DNA of 64,000 nt from Polytrichum commune (GCA_950295325.1 OX485804.1:28832001-28896000); one strand, 5' to 3'. Shown: positions 48,270 to 59,362, counted from the first letter of the stretch. The notes: generated by a model not told the origin, from the letters alone. A program made the numbers and translations.

Positions 48270-50679
48270 ATATGATTCCTTCCCATTAACCACATCAATC
48301 CGTCCCAAGGCCACGCGCATTGGCAAGACAGTAGCAGGCTATTCGGTGAAGAGAGGGTGCCAACGTTGTTTTATTGCGAAGAAGCCCTACCTGGACCACT
48401 CGTTGTGTTTGCTCATTTACGAAAATGCAGAACACCTGAATGCTGCTGGAGAACACTGTCATGGCACCATGGTCTGTGGCTTCAGATATGCTCTCGGTGC
48501 CGGTGTATCGGAGGAAATGAAACTTAAAATTGCTGAAATGCATGCCTATGGGTTATCCCCTGCCCAAATCATGCAACAACACACCAAAGAAGTGAGGGAG
48601 TTGGCACTTTCCAACGGTTTGGTCACACGTGACACCTTCTTGTTGCCGTCGGATATCAAGAACATATGCCGTAAGAGGGCGGAAGACCTTTGGGAGAAAC
48701 ACCCGTCTGACCCCATCAGCATTCGTATGTGGGCAGCTGAGAATCCAGACAGCGTGTTCCACTACCAGGAACACTCGCTAATGGACCTTAATTCTCAAAC
48801 ACAGGACGACTCACCTTTCACCATTGGCATACAAACTGAATGGCAACTTGAAATGATGGCAAAGTTCGGTCACAACAGCGCTCTTTCCATTGACGCAACA
48901 TTTGGCACGAGCCAGACTAGGGTGAGATGTTCTCCATGGCCTTCAGTGGATATAATAGGGACGCTTGCTACTACATGTTGCCATTGTAAATTTGTTATCC
49001 TATCTGTATGAAACATTGTTTCACCACTGTTGTAACAATTATGTTCCACGTTTTCTACAGTACCCACTCTACACTGTGATGGTGTTTGACGATTGGAGGA
49101 ATGGCATACCTGTGGCCTTCTTTGTCATTTTGCGGACACGTGAACAAGACCTCCGCCCAGTTCTGCAAGCGCTGCATCACAGGGTCCAAACAGTCAACTC
49201 AGACAGGAATCCATCATCTATTATCGTTGACAATGCTCAAGCAAAAATTAATACGCTGGGGTAAGATAGTTTTTTCCCTTTGTTCTGCATTCATTAAGTT
49301 GTATTGTCAAGTCGTGACGTACGTCTTTGACCACCTCATCCATCTGACACCTTCATATGCTCTGTGATTTTTGCAGCCTGGTGTGGCCCCAATCCAAAAT
49401 CTTTCTGTGCTTGTGGCATGTCAGAAAGGCATGGGCAGAGAATGCAGTAAAGAAAATTTCCAACACTGCAGAACGCACCACTGTTCTGCAAATGCTTGGT
49501 GATATAATGTACGGCAAGGGTTGCAATGTTGACGATGATCCTGTCAACTAGGCCCTTTACCAATTGGACATGATATCAAACAGTCGTCCATTGGCAACTT
49601 CATTCATGAAATACATGAACGAGGTTTGGCGAGCCAAGACACCAATGTGGTGTGTTGGAGCTCGACGGATACCACATGCAGGACAGAACACTAACGCTGC
49701 TATTGAGTCTTACCATTGCAACTTGAAGAGTGTTCTAAACTCTGCCAAAGAGAGGTTTGTGGGTAGGCGCATGGATTGGCTTATATATCATCTGACGGGG
49801 GACGTTTTGACTCATTATTGGTACAGTGTACAGTGCAAGGCATTCGGATTCATACGCAACAGGAAGCAAGAAGGTATTGTTGCATCTGCAATTATAAGAG
49901 CAAATGACATACCTGACACAAACGTCCTCATTTGTGAGGACGAAGATGTTGCATACGTTGGGTCTGTGAACAACCGCCCGAAGGTGTGGACCGTCAAGTG
50001 TCCGAACTCCGAATGGGCACAATGCGACTGCCCAGTCGCCAATGAGGGCATGATTTGCAAGCACACCATCAAAGTCTTCAAGATGCTCCACCCTGGGATT
50101 GAGGATGGTGCTATAGTTCGTGAAGCAGGTACAAGACACGGAACCCAACGCGATACTCCTATGAAGCATGTGTACGCGAGGCTCTCGCAACAAACAACTC
50201 AAATCCATGTTCCGGACGGCGTGGGCAGCCCCTTCGAAGTTGAAACTGTGGTGCAGGACAATGTTCTGCAGTTGGATGTAGATGCAGAACACACCCCTCT
50301 AACTCCTGTGAAGCCTCTGTTTGTTGACTATGAGAACCCCTCCCAGTTCTCAGCTCATGTTACACATGTTGACCCCAACGCGGTTACACTTTCCCAGGAG
50401 AGTTCTTCACATGCAGTTCCTGCCGCAATTGCGCGATGCTTATACAATTCCCTTGCTCTGAAGGCCGATCAGCACCATGTTCTGCAAAATCACTTGATTG
50501 CTGGCCTTAGGCACATTAGGGGCAAGCAGAACCAGCTCATAGCACAAGGTGTTGCACATACACCACTGTCTCCTACGACGACCTCGTTCCCGGAGCGGTC
50601 TGGGGACAACTCTTTAAAACGCCGTCGAGGTTTTCTGGAGTACCCGTTGAGGAAGAGAAGACTATCCTGCTCCAAATAA
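48229..50679 (+). pseudogene. MULE transposase core (MURA-like), one in-frame TAG
   Basis: Exons 48229-48921, 49061-49260 and 49377-50679 join in frame with GT-AG introns. The total is 732 codons, with a single internal TAG at 49549-49551 (codon 356). The N-terminus has a FLYWCH/WRKY-GCM1-like zinc motif (C44, C47, H76, H78). The DDE catalytic residues are visible as SIDATF (D222), IIVDNAQ (D288) and AAIESYH (E408), with the MULE CLWHVRKAW block (C309-x2-H312) between the last two. A SWIM zinc finger follows at C514-x-C516-x8-C525-x-H527. The known family function is cut-and-paste transposition through binding of the terminal repeats. The stop makes this copy probably non-autonomous unless read through. 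The tail after residue 560 is unrecognised. Confidence 0.9.
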
Positions 50680-51682
50680 TACACCTTCCCTCTGCCATTG
50701 TTTGGATCGTTATTGTTATGCCCACTGGAGTTCTTATAGGGAGCTTATCGATTTACAATAATTATAGCATGTATTGTACTTATGTTCTGCTATATCAAAC
50801 TATATGTCATAATATGTGTGCAATATAATTATACATGTTATTTTAGTTTATATAAAAAGTTTTTCCCAATCACTCATCGCGTCCAAAGAGTCGCCTTCTC
50901 CTCCGTCAAAGCTCCTCGCCAACTCTCGTCTAACCACATCATTGACAAAGATTTTTGTGTAAGTTTATGTTCATAGAACGTGTGTAATAATATATCAGTT
51001 GGCGATGTTCTGTAGAAGACCGGTATGTGTTCTGCGTTTAGTGTGTTCTAAAAAATATGTTCTGTATACAGAACATCGCCAACTGATCCATCATAAGGCT
51101 GTTCTTAATAAACAAAATTGGCAGACAATGTTCTACAGAACACACTCATGATGGTACCTAAAACACAATGTTGATCCTAATAATGTTCTATATACATACA
51201 GTAAAGAATACTTCAGAGTCATAGCATGGTTGGGACATACCTAATATCGTGGTGCATGATGTCCTCCAACTCTCCTGTTTCCGGCTGCACTCACGAAGAA
51301 ACAATGTTAATCATCTCTCCAACAGACAAACATCCTCCCCAAATTGTAACAGCTATGCACCCCTCACAACTGCCAGAATGTTTCCAAAATGAAAATGCTT
51401 TATATAAAAGTGTCACATTTTCAGTGCAGTACAAGTGGTCTTTGACCATTCAATGCTATGTGTTTCAGGCTCCTTTGTATGCTAACCTCTGTATCCTGAC
51501 CTGTTTGTGCTAGCATATATACCATGATCTTCATCATGTGTTCTGTGTTCTGTGTTCTGTGTTCTGTGTTCTGTGTTCTGTTCTAAACATGTGTTCTGTT
51601 CTAAACAACTATACACTATCTGGAGTTGTACAGTGTAATTTTCATTACACTTCCATTATACAACATGATACATATGTTACGA
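50680..51682. other. MULE intergenic region between the convergent genes
   Basis: AT-rich spacer holding the 3' ends of both genes. It contains scattered GTTCTG/CAGAAC motifs (50784, 51007, 51029, 51059, 51069, 51136) and the GTTCTGT microsatellite at about 51538-51580. No gene was seen. Confidence 0.6.
51538..51580 (+). repeat. (GTTCTGT)n heptanucleotide microsatellite
   Basis: Five consecutive 7-bp units at 51540, 51547, 51554, 51561 and 51568, with a further GTTCTG at 51593. The unit is a one-base variant of the GTTCTGC motif spread through the element. Confidence 0.9.
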
Positions 51683-54600
51683 CTACACTCTACCGCTGTC
51701 GACTAGCTTTCGACTCACTTTAAACCTTGTTCTGCGATGACGTTTGCCGCTAGGTTTTCGGCGTTCTGGACTCTTAAACACAACTTTGACGTTCCACTCG
51801 GTCTTGTTCTTTCGTCCCTTCTCGATGACGTCAATCAATGCGTTCCTGAAAACCTTCCTTGTACGCAAAGCATCGCTTCCACTATACTTCAACTCAAACG
51901 CCTGCAAGAACATGGTGAACATCAGAACATAGGTTGTAGAACATGGTCACCCCCCCTTATGGAGGTATTATACTTCATCTACGTATGACTTTCTAATTAT
52001 ATAAGTAGGCTCTATCTTTATGTTGGTCTTTGGAGAGTTCTAAGTCCGAATTACCTCACACAATGATTGGGGACTATCTCTTACGGTCTTTGTGTACTCC
52101 ATTATGTTCTTCAGCATGTAGAAACCGCAAGCCCAACCCGAGTTTTGTTGGGGCACTCTTGTTTGTATCCACTCATGCGAAGAGCTAATAGTCTGCCAAA
52201 GACCTTCGTCACTGTCGTGGCCACTCCATGCAGCCCACAACTTCGCGAGTCTCTTCTCAAGTTTGGTGTCGGAATGGAGTTTAGAGCCTACCAACGAGTC
52301 CATATGGAAAAACCCATGTTCTCCTACTACGTACACTGTCCAGTGTTTTCCGCAGGTGTAAGGAACTATTAGGGTTTTAGTATCCTGTGAGGGAAGCGAA
52401 CCATACTTGTCGTGTATGAACGTTACATAAATCCCTAATGTTTCAGACTTTAATTCATCCACATGCGACATTAGTAGTGGACCAAGATAAGGACTGCAGA
52501 TATGACATCCGTATTTCTCTATCTGGGGATTCAGCCACGCCGCAATCCACTCCATCATGTAGTTAGTCATCTCCCCATGATGTTGCACCATTGGCTTCAA
52601 GTCCTCTTTCCATTGCAGACTCAAAGGATCACCACGATACTCAAACTCAAAACTTTTGACTTTCTTCGCACCTGCTTCAGCGACGATGGTGGCCACGAGT
52701 TCTTCAAGTCTGCAGATCACATGTCATCGTGTCAGGTGCGTTGTCAACAACCATGCAGAACACGCCAAGAAATTATACCTGAAGTAAAGAAGCAATAAAT
52801 AATTTACCTTCCATCAGTTCTATGTGTGGTCTTTCTCAGTGTGTCGTCCATAATTGGGATGGGAGACTCTTCATTCATTGGTGATACGTGGTCCTCCTCC
52901 TCTGGTACTTGGTCGTATGCGAGGGGAGTCGAAGGGGACACGTACTTATGGGGGGAGGAACCTTCACCCAAGTGACTCACCGCGTGGTATGCGTCATTGA
53001 AGAGGGTGTCGGTTTCGGTCGATTGTTCTGCAGTGCCAGGCGAGCTATCGGCGGAGGCCATTGGTTGGTCGACTGCAGAACTGGGGGGGTTGCAGTCGTC
53101 AAGATTGAATTTCCGAGCAGGCGACACCATAGTCCTGTCACCCGGAGGCCCTATTGCAAGCGTGAGCGACGGTGTCCTGTAAAACCACGATCCTTGAGAT
53201 AAACCTTAACGTGCATGAGGAACATGCAATTTGCATAACACAAAGGACGGTCAGTGAGTGGGACGAGACGTGAACCTGTCTGTCGTGTTCTGCAAATATT
53301 TTGAAAGCTGCGTTAGTGAGAGATCATGAGTGCTAATGCCTTCGACGCCCTCAAAGTCGCAATGCATGGGTATTGCGTCCAAGGTGTCCAGAGTCATGGC
53401 TTCGTTCACCTCGGCCACGAACCCCATAGCTGTCTCTGGTTTCTCGACTGGCATCACCACCTCCTTTCCCAGCAACGCCCTGGTGCAGTGTACGTCTGGG
53501 GCAATGTCGTCTGTTGCCTCCTCCACTCCTATTCCACAATTGAACAGTCGCAATTGTGTGGCCCTAAACTGATACAGGCTCTGTAACACCTCCTCCACCC
53601 GCAACTGCACGCAGCGGCTCTTAGTGTGCAGGTCGCCCAATGTCCATGAGCCTACGTCAATGTCTTCGCGGAAGACCATTGCCGAACACAATACCTGCGT
53701 CGCAGAGCGTTCACTTAGTTTGGTGTTCCCAGTTCCCAGTTCTACAATCGCTGTTCTACAATTCCAGTTCAACAAGCAAAGTTCTACCAAACCAAGGACG
53801 TTTATGAATTGGGTCAGGTCCCAACCTCTTCGCAATCCCGTTGACGCTGCGGCTCGATGTCTGCGTTGAACCACATGTCCCCAAGTTCTGCTGCACGACG
53901 CATACGAACCATGTCTGCAAGGGCTCGCTGCGCGATCTTGCCGATGAAGGACTCCACCTTCACAATCACTGCATTTTGCACTGAAGGGTCGCATCCTAGC
54001 AGTGCTGCAACGTCCTCGAACAATTTGTCCATGTGTTCTGCTGCATTGTGGATGCCAGGGAAGGTGCTCCACCCAGTCGTAGACAAGTTGGTCGCAATTC
54101 GGTTGGTCAATGCGGCTGAGTGCTGCGGATGTCGAGCAAGCTCCATGATATATTCGCCATGCAGACCTCTCGTTGGGTGAGAGAGTGGACGATTGAAGCC
54201 CTCCAGACTCCTCACCAAATACAACAACGCCCTCAAGATATATGGGCATTCGCCTTCAAGAGACGGGGGCTCAATTCTTGTGTTCTGCAGCAGAACAGCA
54301 GACATGTTCCGCCACTCCGACTGCGTATGGTCCCATGGAGCAGCCCTAAAGTTAGGGAGAGGCCACTTCCTTAGAAGTTGGTACACGGGAGACCACTTCC
54401 ACTTGGTTTCCTCCTCCTTCTCCTTGTTCGCGCGGTTATAATCTTCTAACGCCCTATCGACGTGCTTCCTCCGCAATCCCTCGAAGTTCACCCTTGCGGC
54501 TACGACCTTCTCCTCCCACTCCTTCACTGCTAGCTTGTGAAGTATGTAGCTCCTCAACTCCTTGAGCTCCTCAAACACGCACATCTCCTTGTTCTGCTTA

Positions 54601-56907
54601 AACACCCTAACCTGTGCCTTCACCTTCTCGACCCATTCGCTGTCTTTACCAGTTTTGTCTGCCTGCATCCACTGCAAAATAAAACATGGTTTATAAGTGG
54701 CTTCACACAATACCAATAAATCCCTAAACACTATAAGAACACAGTAGCAAACCAACAACCAGATCATGCAGAACACGATAACCTTGCAGGACTACATAAC
54801 TGCAGAACTGTACCTTAGCGCTGCCATACAAGTACCACTGCCCGAATGCGCTCCACATACGGGCTCCAATTGTGCCATCGTCCAATTGTTTCTTAAGGAA
54901 TTGCATGCAGCCGTCCGGGTCCTCTAATAGGTGTTTGGGCACCCACGGCTCCTCGGTCTGCAGGATGAGGATGTACAGGCCGTTCACTGGTTTTGGCTCC
55001 GGAGAGGGCCCAACCTGATTCTGCACACTATAAATTTCTGTTGCCTCCTCGTACGTTTTTTTCTCACACTCCTCTCGCGTGAGGGGTTTATGTTGGAGGG
55101 GTGCAAGATGAACATTAGGTTGTTCCTCTGGCGGAGATTCGGACTCTAGCACAATTTTGTGGACGTAATATGGATGCTGCATATTGGCACTATGAGGACT
55201 GTGAAGGACAATACCTTCGTGCGCAGTGAGAGCACCAATGTAGTTGTATGCTTCAGCCTCTGGTTGGCGCAGTTCTGCAACCGGTGGCTGGCCTCGTTCC
55301 ACAACCGGAGTCTGGCGCAGTTCTGCAACAGGTGGCTGGCCCTTTTCTACAACCGGTGGCTGTCGCAGTTCTGCAACAGGTGTGTGGCCCTTTTCTGCAA
55401 CCAGTGGCTGACCCTGTTCTGCACTCGCAGGTGTTGCCTGCAGACGGTCGTGCTTGACAACACGGAAGTCTTTGTCTCCACTCTGCTGCGAATCTGGCGT
55501 TCCATCTGCAGAACTTGAATCGGACTCGCTACGCGAATTGCCCGAAGTCAGTTCCTCTTCGCTGGAGACGATGATAGTTCTTCGGGCTGGCTTATTCATC
55601 TTCGTTCGTTGCCTTGAGCATGTGGGTGACTTTGGGACTTTCGGCGCTGCCTTCACTGCCAGGTTGTATGCCTTCCGAGGTGGTGATGATGGGAGAACTC
55701 AACCGACGGGGTCCGTGTTCTACCAGCCACAGGAGGAGCTGCCGTCCTCGTTGGTAGCTTGCGTTTTTTTGATCCTGTACCCTGTTCTGCAGGGACAGCG
55801 GCCAACTCAGGGACAGGGACCAACGCAGAACCACTAGCCCCCCCTAAATCCAAAGGCGGAGGGAATGTTGACGGTGACTGGGACCGTGCAGCATTTGGGG
55901 ACAACGCCTTCCCGTACTTTAAAGCAATCCTCTGCTTCTCACCGTGATTGCTTGGCTCCCAAGTAGGATACATCTTCAATGGTTTCGCCCCCTTGTAGTC
56001 CTTGCACATGTTGAACATCCTGTGGTGGGAAATCGTGTTCTTGTCTTTCCCGGACTCCCTACAGTGAATGCAAATAAACCTGTACCTGTTGTTAGCATGT
56101 TTGTGCGTGTCCTTGGCCTGCCAATATGCCTCTAGCACCAGTTCTTCATACTCTTCCTCGGTGTAGATTGCTGCACAGTTCTTCCTGTTCTGTTTCATCG
56201 TACAGCGAAAAATCTTGGAAGTTCCTTTAGGGCCACCGAACACCTACAAAACATTATCAATGCAGAACATACCAATATGAACTACGCACGCTGGAAGGAA
56301 TAAATGGCATAAATGGCACAAACAACATGGCATAAATTCACATTCTGACCACACTTATACCAATAGCATAACGATGGTTGTGTTGAAGCAGCAATACACT
56401 AAAACCGATGCTAGAGAAAACAACAAAGAAAGAAAAATCAATAATAAATTGCAGAACTGTCTTCAAGTGTGCATAATGCAGAACATGGGAGTGTATGTGG
56501 GTGGGCCTGTGGGTGACTGACAATGTGGATGTGTGCACCAGAAAATTGAGCAACAAGAACAAGAACAACACGTACTGGCTGTGCACAATGACATATTCAG
56601 GCGTTGAGAGTAGCTCATTTGCGAAGGAGCAGTAGTAGATAGACAGTTCTGTATGCGAATTTCTAAACACATAAAATAGGCCAATAAACATAAACAATAA
56701 GGGAATGTATGTGAAGGCGCTTACCCCTTCTTGAAATCCTGGCTTCCCATGTATACACAAGTCGACGAATTTTTCCCTCCCCAAAGACCTGATCATGTCT
56801 TCGTACTCTACTACGTGCAAATCCACTGCAAGCGCCTCTGGCAGGAATTTCGCACCTGATTTATGCCTAGCAGATTTTGGTGTCGCTTTTCCTTCGGTCG
56901 ACGCCAT
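51683..56907 (-). CDS. MULE accessory protein with C-terminal ULP1-type cysteine protease domain
   Basis: Eight minus-strand exons join with consistent phases and GT-AG introns: 56907-56725, 56243-55724, 55655-54814, 54671-53826, 53694-53276, 53176-52808, 52709-52055 and 51901-51683. They total 4053 nt, about 1350 aa, with no internal stop. The 68-bp second intron (55656-55723) is the least certain junction. Visible parts are: a zinc-finger-like cluster (C119-x2-C122-x11-H134H135-x5-C141), a basic KKRK patch at 220-223, an acidic Ser-rich stretch, a 16-aa repeat (PVAELRQ...PVVEKGQ), and a charged, probably coiled-coil segment near 545-600. The ULP1 domain follows at about 1060-1278 with H1182 (GKHWTVY), D1197 (HMDSL), Q1248 and C1254 (WACGF). 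The basic C-terminus is RRKPSGKRHRR. Known family: SUMO-type proteases, also carried by MULEs. The host or transposon target is unknown. Confidence 0.8.
55260..55440 (-). repeat. Coding 48-bp minisatellite carrying the GTTCTGC motif
   Basis: Within exon 3 of the accessory gene, four diverged 48-bp units encode the 16-aa repeat. GTTCTGC (plus strand) occurs at exactly 55272, 55320, 55368 and 55416. Confidence 0.9.
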
Positions 56908-57600
56908 TTATTTGTAGAGGTATTACGCAGGAATTGTACCCAAAAAACACTCAAAACTACACTCAAAACTACACTCAAAACTGAGAATGCACTCAATAAA
57001 CCCTACTCAATGAGTGTGTGAATTCAATGCGAGCGCATTTATGGTGTCTTAAATTCTACAATGCAATGGAACCACTACGATGCTATACAACAATCATCCG
57101 CACTAAACACTATACTGCAAACCCTAACAGTTTCTACGCAGTGTATCTTCGCCACCACAATGCAACTACAAAAAACGCCCTCAACCCAACAAAAACAGAG
57201 TGCAAGAACGAAAACCTGCTGCAGCGATACCCTAAAATTGCTTAAAGAATCTTTGAAGACGGCCATAAACAAACCGCGCGGAAACAGTTGTAACTGCTTA
57301 AAGCATTTACTGCGTCCACACTCAAGTGCCACTCAAAACTCAATTGCCACTCAAATGCCACTCAAAACTCTTTGATTCACACTTACACCTCTACGAAACA
57401 CACTCAAAGCGCTTCGAAACCGCTCGCATTCGCACACCATGCACTCAACAATCGCTCAAACCCTAATCGAATCCTTGCCTCACACACCTGAGAATGAAAA
57501 TATGCGTAAATGAACCTGCTGCAAGCGATTGAAGCTCCTGACGACATCTCCACGACGTAGACAGGAACCCTAAAGGTCGCTTCACTCGAATGCAATCAAA
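56908..57600. other. MULE region upstream of the accessory gene (presumed promoter)
   Basis: Contains 'actcaaaactac' repeats at about 56950-56980 and 'actcaaa' repeats around 57300-57370. No gene or GTTCTGC motif was seen here, so this is the longest motif-poor stretch in the right half of the element. Confidence 0.4.
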
Positions 57601-57624
57601 TCGTAATGATAGTTGGATCCACCA

Positions 57625-57870
57625 TGCGTAGAACTAGCTTACCAGAACTGACTAGTTATAAGGGTATGTGCAGTACTAGGTTAGCAGAACTGACTAGTTA
57701 TAAGGGTATGTGGAGAACTAGCTACGCAGAACTGACTAGTTAGAAGGGTCTGTGCAGAACTATATTACCATAACTGACTAATTAGAAGGATCTGTGTTGA
57801 ACTAGCTAAGAAGATCTGACTAGTTAGAACTGGCTCAGAAGAACTGCCTGTCTAGATATTGTTGTGCAGA
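57625..57870 (-). repeat. MULE right inner array, about 42-bp period
   Basis: About five decayed units of 'gcagaactgactagttata' followed by 'agggtatgt' run with a 41-42 bp period. The GCAGAAC orientation is opposite to that of the left array. Cores lie at 57643 (CAGAAC only), 57684, 57726, 57754 and 57866. Confidence 0.8.
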
Positions 57871-57909
57871 ACTGGAGGTGGAGAAATGGATATGCTAAAT
57901 TAAAGTTCT

Positions 57910-58460
57910 CATTAAAGTTCTGCCAAAATACCCCCTGGAGTTCTGTTCAAATACCCCATGGAGTTCTGCAAATATACCCCCTACAGTTCTGCTGCCATAC
58001 CCCCTGCATTTCTGCTACCATGCCCCCTGCAGTTTTGCTAAATTACCCCTTGGAGTTCTGCAAAAATACCCCCCTGCAGTTCTGCTCAAATACACCTTGG
58101 AGTTCTGCAAATATACCCCCTGCAGTTCTGCTACCATGCCCCTGCAGTTTTGCTAAATTACCCCTTGGAGTTCTGCAAAAATACCCCCCCTGCAGTTCTG
58201 CTCAAATACACCTTGGAGTTCTGCAAATATACCCCCTGCAGTTCTGCTACCATGCCCCCTGCAGTTTTGCTAAATTACCCCTTGGAGTTCTGCAAATATA
58301 CCCCCCTGCAGTTCTGCTACCATGCCCCCTGCAGTTTTGCTAAATTACCCCTTGGAGTTCTGCAAAAATACCCCTTGGAGTTCTGTAAAAATACCCCCTG
58401 CAGTTTTGCAAAAATACCCCCTGCAGTTCTGCTAAAGTATATCCTCTTGTTCTGCTAAAC
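57910..58460 (+). repeat. MULE right outer array, about 23-bp period, about 24 units
   Basis: Units such as 'agttctgctaaattacccc' plus 'ctgc' recur every 23-24 bp from 57917. Exact GTTCTGC cores lie at 57917, 57963, 57986, 58055, 58079, 58102, 58125, 58170, 58195, 58218, 58241, 58287, 58311, 58357, 58426 and 58449. Intervening units have GTTTTGC or GTTCTGT. A higher-order repeat of several units is also visible. The open frames through it are artefacts of the repeat. Confidence 0.95.
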
Positions 58461-58635
58461 ATATCCCTTACCTGTACTGCTAGTATTCGTACGTCCTACC
58501 GATACTCATGGGAGTACGTACGAGTACCACATACAGAACTAGTACGGTATACCGGGGTTCGCAACGTCCGTCCGTGACAACCGGTTCGACCGGTACCCCC
58601 GCGACGGGCAGCACTGGAATTTCCTTCCAGGTGCC

Positions 58636-58671
58636 CCCTAGAAGTTCATGGGGGGGTGTTTAGCGTCCTCC
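58636..58671 (-). repeat. MULE right terminal inverted repeat
   Basis: Reverse complement of the left terminus with one mismatch. The exact target duplication TTCCAACTC follows at 58672-58680. Confidence 0.9.
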
Positions 58672-58680
58672 TTCCAACTC

Positions 58681-59016
58681 CACCTCAATACCTGCCGCCC
58701 CAATTTACATACCAAAAGGAGAAGGTTGGTACTTTAATAAAGGCATCCTCATGATTGGACGGACCAATCAAGTCGTCCTCACCCCACCATAACAAGTTGA
58801 TGAAGACTGGCATTCCTTTACACACCACCTACATTTGGTCCCACTCACAAACCATTCCACATCTTCTAAACAAGGTGGTGACAATAACTCCTCGACCATT
58901 CTTATTGACGGCTATTACTCCACCATTAACATATAAACAACATTCTCATGCAAAACAGAAGTTCACATGCACCTTAACTCCGACCATTTTCCAATCTCAT
59001 CTACACTACCACCTAA
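58681..59016 (+). pseudogene. LINE endonuclease C-terminal relic
   Basis: Broken plus-strand frames contain STILIDGYYSTI and then LNSDHFPI (about 58890-58995). The S-D-H motif closes the apurinic endonuclease domain of LINE ORF2. It is cut at 59017 by a MITE. Moderate support only. Confidence 0.45.
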
Positions 59017-59362
59017 GAGCATCCTCAGTCGGACGACCCGTTCTCCCGGCAACAGTAACTGCCGGGATTAGTGAGCCCGGGGTTCGGGCCAACGGCCTCG
59101 CTACCCGTCCCGTTATGGAGCGGGTCCTGTCAAAAGTACTCCCGCTCTCGGCATTTTTTTCGAGTTTGACGTGAGAATTTGTCCTCCCGCTACTGCTAAT
59201 TTGAGAACCCTATCTGCTAAACCCAGGATCCACTTGTGTGCCGGGGGCGCTTGCCGGGCGCAGGGCTGGACCCCCCTCCCGCCTCTTCCGCCCTCCCATT
59301 CGCAGGGCTCCCTGCAAACGGGGCTGCCGGGAGCGAGTACAGGGAACGGGCTGAGGATGCTC
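59017..59362. mobile_element. PIF/Harbinger-like MITE (346 bp)
   Basis: The termini GAGCATCCTCAG and CTGAGGATGCTC are inverted, and a 3-bp TAA duplication lies at 59014-59016 and 59363-59365. The GAGCATC... terminus and TAA target are typical of Tourist/Harbinger-type plant MITEs. The interior is notably GC-rich (runs of CCGGG, GCCGGG) compared with its AT-rich host. The internal open frames are not recognised proteins. Confidence 0.8.

Larger units (their letters stand above)
46806..58671. mobile_element. 11.9-kb Mutator-like transposon (MULE) with transposase and ULP1-protein genes
   Basis: The ends are inverted repeats of about 36 bp starting GGAGGACGCTAAACACCCC, with one mismatch (C against T at position 24) between left 46806-46841 and right 58636-58671. 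A perfect 9-bp target duplication flanks them. Inside are a MULE transposase gene (+), a convergent eight-exon gene ending in a ULP1 protease domain (-), and subterminal tandem repeats at both ends. The combination of a MULE transposase and a ULP1-domain gene is known from plant MULE groups such as Kaonashi elements. The near-identical ends and perfect duplication suggest a fairly recent insertion. The host sequence is a degraded LINE. Confidence 0.95.

Noticed and set aside
47780-49551. Reassigned TAG codon (stop-codon recoding) in the transposase
   Set aside because: The host genes here use TAG as a normal stop (TGA gene at 11905-11907 and TM9 at 38644-38646), so nonsense mutation is the simpler reading.
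49735-50292. 185-codon minus-strand frame
   Set aside because: Antisense shadow of the transposase SWIM-region exon.
55159-55518. 119-codon plus-strand frame with FCNRWL repeats
   Set aside because: Antisense reading of the 48-bp coding minisatellite of the ULP1-protein gene.
57864-58458. 159- and 102-codon frames with repeated QFC/YTPLE peptides
   Set aside because: They are translations of the 23-bp tandem array of the MULE, with no start context or conserved protein.
57910-58460. CRISPR-like regular repeat
   Set aside because: Units are contiguous 23-bp tandem repeats with no unique spacers, in a plant transposon.
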